Assembly: GCA_002419285.1 (NCBI GenBank)
Contig: DIFU01000083.1
Span: 1 to 8,583, forward strand
Source: Prolixibacteraceae bacterium UBA5740
GTDB taxonomy: Bacteria > Bacteroidota > Bacteroidia > Bacteroidales > Prolixibacteraceae
Length of the DNA: 8,583 nt
Direction: 5' to 3'
This document shows, piece by piece, positions 1 to 5,706 of this stretch. The translations under genes were made by a program, and so were the position numbers. The notes under the pieces are model-generated. The model was given only the letters and a program-made list of their open reading frames with translations, ran no database searches and was not told the DNA's origin. The stretch's first letter is position 1. Each line of letters begins with the position of its first letter.

Positions 1-53
1 GACACACTTTTTGAAACACTATCCAAAATGACCATGGCTATATTGTTTTTCAT
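1..53 (-). CDS. N-terminal fragment of a leftward gene, product uncertain
   Basis: An ATG on the minus strand at 53-51 opens 17 codons that stay open to the window edge, reading MKNNIAMVILDSVSKSV. A purine-rich AGGAAAGGG (plus-strand 61-69) lies 7 nt upstream of the ATG, a good Shine-Dalgarno site, and is the main reason to believe this start. A second in-frame ATG at residue 7 gives MVILDSVSKSV, which resembles the opening beta strand of ABC-transporter ATPase subunits (pattern 'M-I-x-L-x-x-V-S-K-S'). That similarity rests on ten residues and is only suggestive. The gene diverges from the rightward cassette that begins at 491. The rest lies outside the window. Confidence 0.4.
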   Translation of the reverse strand, partial: MKNNIAMVILDSVSKSV

Positions 54-388
54 GTGTATTCCCTTTCCTGGGTTTTGTGTTCCCTTCGCAGTTATTGCCC
101 CCTGTTTTCCGGGCGGGCCATAACAAAATTCTGCACCGCATTCTTCCAAAATTCAGGCCTTCGGGGCAGTGGTTTGCGGATAGCTTTGTGCATTTCGATG
201 CTATTCAATATCAGCGTATATCAATTTGATAATCAGTTTAATGATGAATATTTATTCTATTTTATTTGCACCATGGTAATTTATTTCTTATCTTGCACCC
301 ACGTTCACTATCCAAGGATAGAGGTTTTAAAAATCCATAGTCTGCCCATTTTTAAGGCTATCTTCTGTGGTTGAAAAATGAGTCCAGT

Positions 389-404
389 TCTATATATATA
401 TAGA
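389..404. promoter_or_regulatory. 16-bp AT palindrome upstream of HTH gene
   Basis: TCTATATATATATAGA is perfectly self-complementary. It lies about 87 bp upstream of the HTH gene start. A dimeric repressor could bind such a site, or it could be the melting region of a promoter (TTGAAA at 371-376 is at plausible spacing). There is no direct evidence for either role. Confidence 0.35.
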
Positions 405-421
405 CATATGGAAGGCCAGAC

Positions 422-435
422 TATTTTTAAAAATA
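422..435. promoter_or_regulatory. 14-bp A/T palindrome upstream of HTH gene
   Basis: TATTTTTAAAAATA is a perfect palindrome starting 17 bp after the TCTATATATATATAGA palindrome. Two close AT palindromes before a gene for a small DNA-binding protein suggest an autoregulatory operator, but AT-rich DNA makes chance palindromes common. Confidence 0.3.
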
Positions 436-473
436 AGAGCACTTTTTCCCTAAAAAAATTGAGGACCTAAATT

Positions 474-483
474 AAAAGGAGGA
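474..483 (+). promoter_or_regulatory. Ribosome binding site fixing a GTG start
   Basis: AAAAGGAGGA contains a complete GGAGG core (478-482) 8 nt before the GTG at 491. This is the strongest Shine-Dalgarno site in the window and is what supports starting the HTH gene at GTG 491. The later genes in the cassette rely on A/T-rich leaders instead. Confidence 0.7.
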
Positions 484-490
484 CGCTGCC

Positions 491-757
491 GTGGCGGAAT
501 TGGTACAACTTATTCTTGAACTCTCAAGTTCGGTAAAGGAAATGACGGCCCTTATGCTGGTCATGAAGCAAACAAGGACCGAACACTTTCGTGAATCATG
601 GATCGATTGCGAACAAGCCCTCAATATGTTGAGGATCAGCAAGCGCACACTCCGGTCGATGCGCGATTCGGGAACCCTTCCCTGTTCACGCCTGAACGGC
701 AAAATCTATTACAAGGTCGATGACATCGAAAAACTCCTGAACCAACATTATAAATAA
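491..757 (+). CDS. MerR/excisionase-type helix-turn-helix protein
   Basis: Small 88-residue DNA-binding protein, GTG start. Residues 1-33 form a hydrophobic, probably helical N-terminus suited to dimerisation. Residues 36-88 match the HTH_17 (MerR/excisionase-like) pattern: 'EQALNMLRISKRTLRSMRDS' supplies the helix-turn-helix, followed by 'GTLPCSRLNGKIYYKVDDIE', the small wing, and an end helix 'KLLNQHYK'. In Bacteroidota such short HTH proteins often precede replication or mobilisation genes of integrated elements and act as regulators or excisionase-like factors. That is family knowledge; the target here is unknown. The gene ends 20 bp before the primase-like gene on the same strand, so the two are probably cotranscribed. 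The AT palindromes upstream are candidate self-binding sites. The HTH class is secure; the role as regulator, excisionase or replication initiator is open. Confidence 0.85.
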   Translation: MAELVQLILELSSSVKEMTALMLVMKQTRTEHFRESWIDCEQALNMLRISKRTLRSMRDSGTLPCSRLNGKIYYKVDDIEKLLNQHYK

Positions 758-777
758 TTAATCTAAATTTTTTTTTA

Positions 778-3609
778 ATGAAAATTTTAAAAGAAATCAA
801 GCGGCGAAGCTACAAGGGTTTATCCATTTATCGCCACATTTACCAGGATCTCTTTCCCGGTGATGATGAAGTCATCAATGCGATTACACATCTTGAGGTG
901 ATCAAAAATCCTTTCAACGGGAACCGGACAACACTCAGACTTTATGAGCAGGATGGCTGGGTGAGGTATTCCGACACCGAAATGCCCGAATTCAAGGGTG
1001 GCCCCATGGATTTTGCCAGGATGCACTATCAGCTTTCAGGGACAGCATTAATCAGGAAAGTTGTCGAGGTGCTGAATGTGCCTTTTGATGGGGGAGAAAT
1101 CGAGGATGAGGAGGTTGAAGAGGAAGAGGAGGTTGGGGCGCCTGTCCAGCCTGTGGATGACGCCCAACCAATTGAGAACAGGGATATCCCCATGCCCATG
1201 TTCAGTTTTTTCAAGGCTCCCATTCGCAATATCAGGCAGTTTAAGGACTTGACTATTATGGATGCCTATGATCTGATTCGATCGAATAATTATCGCCAGA
1301 ACACAAAAAAGTTGAGGGAACTGCTAACTCCGGAAGAAGCCCGGCGTTACAAGGCTGGGAGCTTCGACTACGTGACCTTCTCGGGGACTTTCAACTCGCG
1401 CAAGGATGAAGCGCTGAAAAAGCATTCAGGGTTAATGGCCATCGATTTTGACCACGTTGGCGATATCGATCAGCTGAAAAAGACTCTCCTCGACGATCCA
1501 TGCCTTGAAACCGAATTGATGTTTGTATCCCCTTCGGGCGACGGCCTCAAGTGGATTGTATCCGTAAATACCGAAAAAGCTTCGCATCTCGAATACTTCA
1601 TGGCCATTGAAAAATACCTTGATGAAAAATACGACCTCAAAATTGACAAATCGGGAAAGGATGTCTCCAGGGCATGCTTCCTGCCTTGCGATCCCCAGGC
1701 TTACATCAACCCCAATTACCTTGGATCCAAAACCCCCCAAAAGGAGTTTGATGCACTGGCATACCTCAAAAATGAAACGAGAAGCAATGAGCAAAAACCG
1801 ACAACCAATCAATTTCAGCCCGCTACACTAAGCGATGTGGAAAAGGTGATCAAAAGAATTGAGGAGTCGCATACCGACATCACTTCAAATTATCACGACT
1901 GGCGCAATATCGGTTTTGCCTTTTCCAAAGAATTTGGGCATGAGGGAAGGAGCCTTTTCCACCGGGTAAGCCGCTTTTATGGCGACTATAATGAAAGCGC
2001 TTGCGATGCCCAGTATGATGCCTGTTCAAAAGGGAAAAAATCGGGTGTTTCCTTAAAGTCCTTCTTTTACATTGCCCAAAATGCCGGAATTAACGTTTCA
2101 ACCTCCGAAAAAAAACAGTTCCAGCCCATAAGACAGGATGCTAACCCCATTGGGCGGGTTGTTTCTTCAAGCGAAGCGATGGAGGAAGGGCCTGATGCGG
2201 AAAATGCCGAAACCGACAATACTTCAAATCCCTTTAAGAATACCCCGCGAATTCCGGAATCGGTGCATGCCAACCTGCCCATACTGCTGCGCGAGTGTTG
2301 CGACATGTTTGCCCAGGCTGTCGAGAAGGATGTGGTGCTGGTGGGTGCGCTCACCGTCCTCAGCGGCTGTATGCCCAACCTTGAGGGCATTTACTTCGAC
2401 AAGAAATATTCGCCTCACTTATATACCTTCATAACGGCTCCTGCCGGTTCGGGAAAAGGCATCCTGAACTGGGCGGCCTACCTCGGGAATTCGATACACG
2501 ACAACCTGGTCAGGCAATCGATCATCGCCAAAGCCGAGTACGAGCGTGAACTCGACTACTTCAACAACCTGAACAAGAACCAGCGCGTTGGCATGTCGCC
2601 ACCTCTGGAACCCATACGCAGGAAGTTGTTTATCCCGGCAAACTGCAGCGCTTCGGCATTTATCCAGGCACTCGCCGACAACCATTTCAGGGCGATGATA
2701 TTTGAAACCGAGGCCGATACCCTGGCATCGTCCCTCAAGCAGGAGTGGGGCAACTTCAGCGATGTGCTGCGCAAGGCCTTTCACCACGAGCGGGCTTCTT
2801 TGTACCGGCGCAAGGACAATGAATTTATCGAAATCACCGATCCCCACCTGGCCATCTTGCTGGCAGGCACACCCAAGCAAGTCCAAAACATCATGCCCGA
2901 TGTCGAGAACGGATTGTTCAGTCGTTTTATCTACTATGCCTTTGACGACCATTCGAAATTCCGAAATCCCTTCATTTCCTATTCCGGAATGGATATGCCA
3001 TCGTTTTTCAATAGCAAGGGAGAACAGGTGAAAGGGCTGTACCAATCCCTCAATAATCTGCCTGAACCGATACGTTTTCGCTTTACCGAAAGCCAGGGCG
3101 AAGAATTTACCGAGGAGTTTGGAATCCTTTATGAGCGAAACCGGTTGCTGCTTGAAAACGACTTCAACGCCAATAGCCGACGGTTGGGACTGATCACCTT
3201 CCGAATCGCGATGGTGCTGTCGGCGCTTCGCATCCTGGAGGATGGAAACTTGCCCAAGGAGCTTGTGTGCAGCGACCTGGACTTCCACACAGCCTTGCAG
3301 ATTGTCTTTACCCTCGAGAAACATGCGATTGTTGTTTACCAAAACTTGCCCGACAACCAGCTAAAGGGTATCCGGATGAAATTCTACAAGAAACTACCGG
3401 CAGGATTTACCAGGCAGGATTTCAGTGATGTGGCAAGTCTGCTTGGCATCAATGACCGAACGGCATTTCGCTACATCAAGGAAATGGTCCAGATCGAGTT
3501 ATTAAATCACCAACACAACTGGTACACGAAAATTGCCGACAAAACAACTGCCAATGCACTATTTATAAAAACCGATTTTCAAAAACCAACGGCACAGAAG
3601 CAGCCATAG
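778..3609 (+). CDS. Primase-helicase-like protein (VirE_N/BT4734, PriCT-2, DUF3987)
   Basis: Multidomain replication protein of 943 residues. Residues 1-103 resemble a DnaG-type CHC2 fold without its zinc ligands ('IKNPFNGN', then 'GGPMDFARMHYQLSG'). Residues 104-136 are an acidic linker with a Glu run. Residues about 140-335 match the VirE_N/BT4734 domain, of archaeo-eukaryotic primase type: MAIDFDH (220-226, acidic D223/D225), SPSGDGLKW (251-259) and DKSGKDVSR (290-298). Residues 351-438 look like PriCT-2. Residues about 495-860 match the DUF3987 ATPase: APAGSGKG (554-561, K560; Gly replaces the usual Ser/Thr), an acidic strand MIFETEAD (640-647) and GLFSRF (712-717) as possible arginine finger. 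Residues 877-922 form a winged helix. It probably primes and unwinds element DNA. There is no Shine-Dalgarno site; the ATG follows a T-rich leader 20 bp after the HTH gene. All primase motifs appear intact. Domain borders are by eye. Confidence 0.88.
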   Translation: MKILKEIKRRSYKGLSIYRHIYQDLFPGDDEVINAITHLEVIKNPFNGNRTTLRLYEQDGWVRYSDTEMPEFKGGPMDFARMHYQLSGTALIRKVVEVLNVPFDGGEIEDEEVEEEEEVGAPVQPVDDAQPIENRDIPMPMFSFFKAPIRNIRQFKDLTIMDAYDLIRSNNYRQNTKKLRELLTPEEARRYKAGSFDYVTFSGTFNSRKDEALKKHSGLMAIDFDHVGDIDQLKKTLLDDPCLETELMFVSPSGDGLKWIVSVNTEKASHLEYFMAIEKYLDEKYDLKIDKSGKDVSRACFLPCDPQAYINPNYLGSKTPQKEFDALAYLKNETRSNEQKPTTNQFQPATLSDVEKVIKRIEESHTDITSNYHDWRNIGFAFSKEFGHEGRSLFHRVSRFYGDYNESACDAQYDACSKGKKSGVSLKSFFYIAQNAGINVSTSEKKQFQPIRQDANPIGRVVSSSEAMEEGPDAENAETDNTSNPFKNTPRIPESVHANLPILLRECCDMFAQAVEKDVVLVGALTVLSGCMPNLEGIYFDKKYSPHLYTFITAPAGSGKGILNWAAYLGNSIHDNLVRQSIIAKAEYERELDYFNNLNKNQRVGMSPPLEPIRRKLFIPANCSASAFIQALADNHFRAMIFETEADTLASSLKQEWGNFSDVLRKAFHHERASLYRRKDNEFIEITDPHLAILLAGTPKQVQNIMPDVENGLFSRFIYYAFDDHSKFRNPFISYSGMDMPSFFNSKGEQVKGLYQSLNNLPEPIRFRFTESQGEEFTEEFGILYERNRLLLENDFNANSRRLGLITFRIAMVLSALRILEDGNLPKELVCSDLDFHTALQIVFTLEKHAIVVYQNLPDNQLKGIRMKFYKKLPAGFTRQDFSDVASLLGINDRTAFRYIKEMVQIELLNHQHNWYTKIADKTTANALFIKTDFQKPTAQKQP

Positions 3610-3632
3610 AACGACATCCGGTTAGATTGAAA

Positions 3633-3683
3633 TGCCTCGTCCCATCATGAAAGCTGGCAGTTTTCATGCATTTCGACAAGGCA
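3633..3683. other. Nested hairpin after the primase gene
   Basis: Outer arms TGCCTCGTC (3633-3641) and GACAAGGCA (3675-3683) pair at 8 of 9 positions, the ninth being a C:A mismatch (or G:T on the opposite strand). Inner arms CATGAAA (3646-3652) and TTTCATG (3662-3668) pair perfectly. It starts 24 bp after the primase stop codon. There is no T-tract, so it is more likely an RNA processing/stability structure or part of a DNA site than a terminator. Confidence 0.5.
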
Positions 3684-3706
3684 CAAGAAAAAGATGGGAT
3701 ATATTC

Positions 3707-3737
3707 AAGCGGGGTTTGCATCAGCATCCCCGCTTTT
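3707..3737 (+). terminator. Probable intrinsic terminator
   Basis: AAGCGGGG (3707-3714) pairs perfectly with CCCCGCTT (3728-3735) around a 13-nt loop, followed by TTTT (3734-3737) and a T-rich stretch (ACATTTTAT). It lies about 100 bp after the primase stop and would end the HTH-primase transcript, separating it from the genes starting at 4131. The T-run is short, so termination may be partial. Confidence 0.55.
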
Positions 3738-3894
3738 ACATTTTATACTCCCAAAAACCAGTTTATGAACCTGCCAAAAGGTGATTATCCATGGTACAAA
3801 AGGGCAAATCGGGCCTTAAACTGCCAATATTGCAAGGTCGTCATTGGGCATCCTCCCCTTTCTATGTAGCTGTTATACAATCACATAAAAATTC

Positions 3895-4004
3895 CCTCAA
3901 TGCCTTCGGACCAATGACCTCAATTTGCCTGCAGCAAGGCCAGGTTGTCAGTTTACAAACCGTGCATTTCAGTGAAAACGGGGCGCAAATACCCTCAATG
4001 CCTG
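3895..4004 (+). repeat. Three iteron-like CCTCAAT motifs
   Basis: Three direct repeats occur: CCTCAATGCCTT (3895-3906), CCTCAATTTGCCT (3918-3930) and CCTCAATGCCTG (3993-4004). The middle copy has one extra T. Spacings are 23 and 75 bp, not the regular helical spacing of classic iterons. Their position after a primase-like gene in DNA without a gene makes an origin-type role conceivable. Three short copies could also be chance. Confidence 0.35.
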
Positions 4005-4020
4005 GTTTTTGCCATTGGTA

Positions 4021-4059
4021 CCACGACAGCCATTGCAGCGGCATCGAATTGCATCGTGG
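4021..4059. other. Hairpin next to palindromic repeat
   Basis: CCACGA (4021-4026) and TCGTGG (4054-4059) pair perfectly around a 27-nt loop containing two GCATCG copies. Its right arm abuts and overlaps the next palindrome (4056-4083), so the two structures are mutually exclusive at the junction. Confidence 0.35.
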
Positions 4060-4083
4060 GGAAAGGGCATGCCCTTTCCTTAC
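4056..4083. repeat. REP-like palindromic repeat, copy 1
   Basis: The core GGAAAGGGCATGCCCTTTCC (4060-4079) is a perfect 20-bp palindrome. The arms extend to 4056 and 4083 with two G:T pairs, followed by ACAAACCG. The same core with similar flanks recurs at 4815-4846 and, diverged, at 6374-6399. It lies 48 bp before the DUF6266-like gene. I read it as a member of a dispersed intergenic repeat family. Confidence 0.8.
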
Positions 4084-4130
4084 AAACCGCACCCAGTGGC
4101 AAAATAATTATTCATTTAAATCTTTTTATT

Positions 4131-4769
4131 ATGGGAAAAATTTCCAAAGGTATTTTAGGTGGTTTCTCCGGAAAGGTGGGAACCGTAATTGGATTCATCG
4201 TCAAAGGTGTATCCTACATGCGCAGTATTGCGGGTTCGTATTCACAGCCCAACACCCCGGCGCAGCTCGAGCAGCGTGCCAAATTTGGTTTGGCGATCTC
4301 TTTTGTCAGGCCGCTCACTGAGTTGCTGAAAATCGGGTTCAGGAATTACACCGACAAGATGTCGGCGTCCAACTACGCCATGTCGTACACCCTGAAAAAC
4401 GCCATCCGTGGTGCGTATCCCGATTTCTCGATCGACTTTGCGAACGTGTTGCTGAGCAAGGGAACTTTGGCAGGGGCGCTGAATCCCAACGCGCTTTCGA
4501 TTGCCGCTGGCCAGGTGACCTTCTCCTGGGACGACAACTCGGACGAAATCAACGCCGCGCCGACCGACGGTGCCCTGCTCGTGGCCTATAACCCGACTCG
4601 CAACGAGGCGGTTTTCACCAACGGTGAATCGACCCGCGTCGATGGTACCCAGGTGTTGAACGTGCCCACCAGTTACACTGGCGACAGCCTTGAGTGCTAC
4701 ATGGCATTCGTGGATGCCAAAGGCAACGTGGCCGACAGCAAGTACATCGGACCGGTTGTAATGGCGTAG
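4131..4769 (+). CDS. DUF6266-like protein of unknown function
   Basis: Protein of 212 residues. The start at 4131 is chosen because MGKISKGILGGFSGKVG is the typical opening of the DUF6266 family (basic and Gly-rich, with 'FSGKVGTVIG'). The upstream in-frame extension would cross the palindromic repeat. Family-like features are GVSYMRS (26-32), an Ala/Gln helix 'PNTPAQLEQRAKFGLAISF' (40-58), PLTELLKIGF and 'SASNYAMSYTLKNAI' (78-92). Residues about 110-212 are beta-rich and Ig/fibronectin-like, with VTFSWDDNSD, a hydrophobic strand, and SLECYMAFVDAKGNVADSKYIG-type ends. No signal peptide or membrane segment is visible. The family's function is not known to me. In Bacteroides cassettes with a similar replication protein, this slot is taken by an HU-like DNA-binding protein, so a structural or DNA-associated role is conceivable but is inference. 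G+C is visibly higher than in the window flanks. No Shine-Dalgarno site; the leader is TTTAAATCTTTTTATT. Confidence 0.85.
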   Translation: MGKISKGILGGFSGKVGTVIGFIVKGVSYMRSIAGSYSQPNTPAQLEQRAKFGLAISFVRPLTELLKIGFRNYTDKMSASNYAMSYTLKNAIRGAYPDFSIDFANVLLSKGTLAGALNPNALSIAAGQVTFSWDDNSDEINAAPTDGALLVAYNPTRNEAVFTNGESTRVDGTQVLNVPTSYTGDSLECYMAFVDAKGNVADSKYIGPVVMA

Positions 4770-4776
4770 GTTCTGA

Positions 4777-4805
4777 TTCCACAGGCGGCTGTACCGCCTG
4801 AGGAA
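4777..4805. other. Strong hairpin after the DUF6266-like gene
   Basis: TTCC-A-CAGGCGG (4777-4788) pairs with CCGCCTG-A-GGAA (4794-4805) around the 5-nt loop CTGTA, with a single A:A mismatch. It begins 7 bp after the stop codon. It lacks a T-tract, so it may act as a 3'-end stabiliser or weak terminator. The palindromic repeat starts 9 bp later. Confidence 0.55.
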
Positions 4806-4814
4806 CACCCCAGA

Positions 4815-4846
4815 TTGTAGGGAAAGGGCATGCCCTTTCCTTACAA
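4815..4846. repeat. REP-like palindromic repeat, copy 2 (most complete)
   Basis: A 32-bp palindrome runs from TTGTAG through the perfect 20-bp core GGAAAGGGCATGCCCTTTCC (4821-4840) to TTACAA. The only imperfection is one G:T pair (4820/4841). It is the best-preserved copy and lies 42 bp before the gene at 4889. The core is identical to the copy at 4060-4079. Confidence 0.85.
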
Positions 4847-4888
4847 TCCGTTTTCCAAAGGAAATAATCGTATAAAAATCATTAAATC

Positions 4889-5194
4889 ATGGAAATACCA
4901 ATCCAACCCGATATTGAATCCCTCAAGATGACCCTGTGGGTCGCCGGGGGAGTCATATCGATGCTGATCACGATGGTGGCGTATTTTCTGCGCAAGCAGA
5001 TTGAGGTGTCCGAGACCCTGGCCATTGCCGTCAACCACCTCACCACCACCGTCAAGCTGATCGAAAAGGAACAAGCCGAGCGGGATCCGCGCACAGAGAA
5101 GCGCCTCGATGACCACGAAGAGCGCATCGGCCAGTGCGAAGACCGGCTGACCGCTATGGAAACCATGTGCAGTTATATGCATAAAAGGTGTTAA
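4889..5194 (+). CDS. Small membrane protein with coiled coil (lysis-accessory-like)
   Basis: Protein of 101 residues. Residues 1-13 are a polar head. Residues 15-34 ('TLWVAGGVISMLITMVAYFL') form one membrane segment, followed by basic RK. Residues 36-95 are a charged heptad-like helix (VSETLAIAVNHLTTTVKLIEKE, then RTEKRLDDHEERIGQCEDRL), probably a coiled coil, and the protein ends in MHKRC. This is the mirror of phage XhlA-type haemolysin/holin-accessory proteins, which carry the coiled coil first and the membrane segment last. I therefore call only a general resemblance. The order of genes (this, a three-segment membrane protein, a CHAP-like hydrolase, a spanin-like protein) suggests a role in envelope permeabilisation or in positioning the hydrolase. 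The gene is preceded by a hairpin and a palindromic repeat. The start is the only ATG before the membrane segment that leaves a complete head. Membrane topology is clear; function is inferred. Confidence 0.75.
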   Translation: MEIPIQPDIESLKMTLWVAGGVISMLITMVAYFLRKQIEVSETLAIAVNHLTTTVKLIEKEQAERDPRTEKRLDDHEERIGQCEDRLTAMETMCSYMHKRC

Positions 5195-5211
5195 ACGGTG
5201 CGGGGAACCGT

Positions 5212-5293
5212 GTTGCGAGTTGCGGGGTGGCCTGCGGGAACAAGGCTTCGCCACTTTATAAAAAATCCGTGTTAATCCGTGTAATCCGTGGTT
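5212..5293. repeat. AATCCGTG tandem repeat, forward copy, with G-rich lead
   Basis: AATCCGTG occurs three times at 5264, 5274 and 5283 (period 10 then 9), in the context AAAAATCCGTGTTAATCCGT and onward to GTGGTTAAAA. It is preceded by a G-rich GTTGCGAGTTGCGGGG (5212-5227). From memory, both sequence types recur between genes in many Bacteroidota genomes. The repeat ends 15 bp before the gene at 5308 and fills most of the gap. A related, diverged copy lies in opposite orientation at 6294-6323. Confidence 0.7.
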
Positions 5294-5307
5294 AAAACTT
5301 TATTAAG

Positions 5308-5706
5308 ATGAAAATTTTAAAAACCATATTCAATATTCTGATCAAAATCCCGGATAGGGCGCTCGGCCTGACCAAAAGGATTCGCCTTAAAGGCAAAACC
5401 GAATACATCATCGGCATCCTTGCCCTGGCGTTTTGGCTGGCCTTTGAGGCCGGCGGACGGTTCCTGGGCTGGCAGACCTACCCGGTGGGATATTTCCAGA
5501 AGATCTGCTTCGGCATCCTGGCCATGTCGATCATCACGGCGGTCACCTGGCTCTGGTTGGGGGCAACCCATCCTCCACTGAAAAATATCATCGATCCCGA
5601 CACCTGCAAACTGAAAGACTTTACACCATGGCAACAAATACGTATTGCCTTGTTTTTCTACTGTTTATATGCAGTAGGGGCACTATTGCTGGCCAGTCTG
5701 TATTAA
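5308..5706 (+). CDS. Three-segment membrane protein (possible holin-like)
   Basis: Protein of 132 residues with a basic N-terminus (MKILKTIFNILIKIPDRALG, then KRIRLKGK) and three hydrophobic stretches: 32-52 (EYIIGILALAFWLAFEAGG), 63-86 (FQKICFGILAMSIITAVTWLWLG) and 111-130 (IRIALFFYCLYAVGALLLAS). The loop between segments 2 and 3 is polar (THPPLKNIIDPDTCKLKDFTPWQQ). I do not recognise a named family. Size, segment number and the overlap with a downstream peptidoglycan hydrolase gene fit a holin-like role, but the sequence has no diagnostic motif and many small membrane proteins look like this. The start lies behind an AATCCGTG repeat and an A/T-rich leader (TTAAAACTTTATTAAG) with no Shine-Dalgarno site. 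Its first 15 bases (ATGAAAATTTTAAAA) equal those of the primase gene, probably an initiation-context coincidence. Membrane nature is sure; function is inferred from context. Confidence 0.78.
   Translation: MKILKTIFNILIKIPDRALGLTKRIRLKGKTEYIIGILALAFWLAFEAGGRFLGWQTYPVGYFQKICFGILAMSIITAVTWLWLGATHPPLKNIIDPDTCKLKDFTPWQQIRIALFFYCLYAVGALLLASLY

Larger units (their letters stand above)
54..490. other. Intergenic region between two divergent genes
   Basis: This stretch of about 435 bp separates the leftward gene start at 53 from the rightward HTH gene at 491. A 106-codon open frame exists on the plus strand (54-374), but its product is a low-complexity mix rich in Cys, Phe and Ile with no domain, so I do not call it. 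The last 120 bp are AT-rich and hold two perfect palindromes and a ribosome binding site, listed separately. A TTGAAA at 371-376 lies 16-18 bp before the TATATA run and could form a sigma-70-like promoter, but the usual Bacteroidota -7 element (TAnnTTTG) is not present at a suitable place. Confidence 0.6.
3610..4130. other. Structured non-coding interval after the replication gene
   Basis: About 520 bp with no convincing gene. Two open frames here (3666-3869 and 3791-4321) run across hairpins and a REP-like repeat and give proteins without family features. The frame upstream of 4131 is open back to 3945 but also crosses the repeat. The interval holds a nested hairpin, a terminator-like hairpin, three CCTCAAT-type motifs, an 8-bp inverted pair (GTCATTGG 3840-3847 with CCAATGAC 3911-3918), a further hairpin and a palindromic repeat. 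It could contain a replication origin or a small RNA. The sequence does not decide. Confidence 0.6.

Noticed and set aside
54..374. 106-codon plus-strand open frame before the HTH gene
   Set aside because: The product is low-complexity and Cys/Phe/Ile-rich with no domain, it has no ribosome binding site, and it runs antisense over the Shine-Dalgarno region of the leftward gene.
1090..1185. Frameshift or assembly error at the Glu-rich stretch of the primase gene
   Set aside because: The frame stays open, and domains on both sides are in the same frame with intact motifs. It is a normal acidic linker.
2419..3342. 307-codon minus-strand open frame inside the primase gene
   Set aside because: It is antisense to the well-supported DUF3987 domain. 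Long antisense frames arise from codon bias, and the product shows no family features.
3633..3683. tRNA or riboswitch in the nested hairpin
   Set aside because: There is no cloverleaf, no T-loop consensus and no known ligand-binding core. Only simple stems are present.
3945..4130. Extension of the DUF6266-like gene upstream to 3945
   Set aside because: The extra 62 codons translate hairpin and palindromic repeat DNA, while the family-typical N-terminus begins at 4131.
4242..4808. 188-codon minus-strand open frame over the DUF6266-like gene
   Set aside because: It is a shadow of a G+C-rich coding region. It starts within the hairpin at 4777-4805 and has no recognisable domain.
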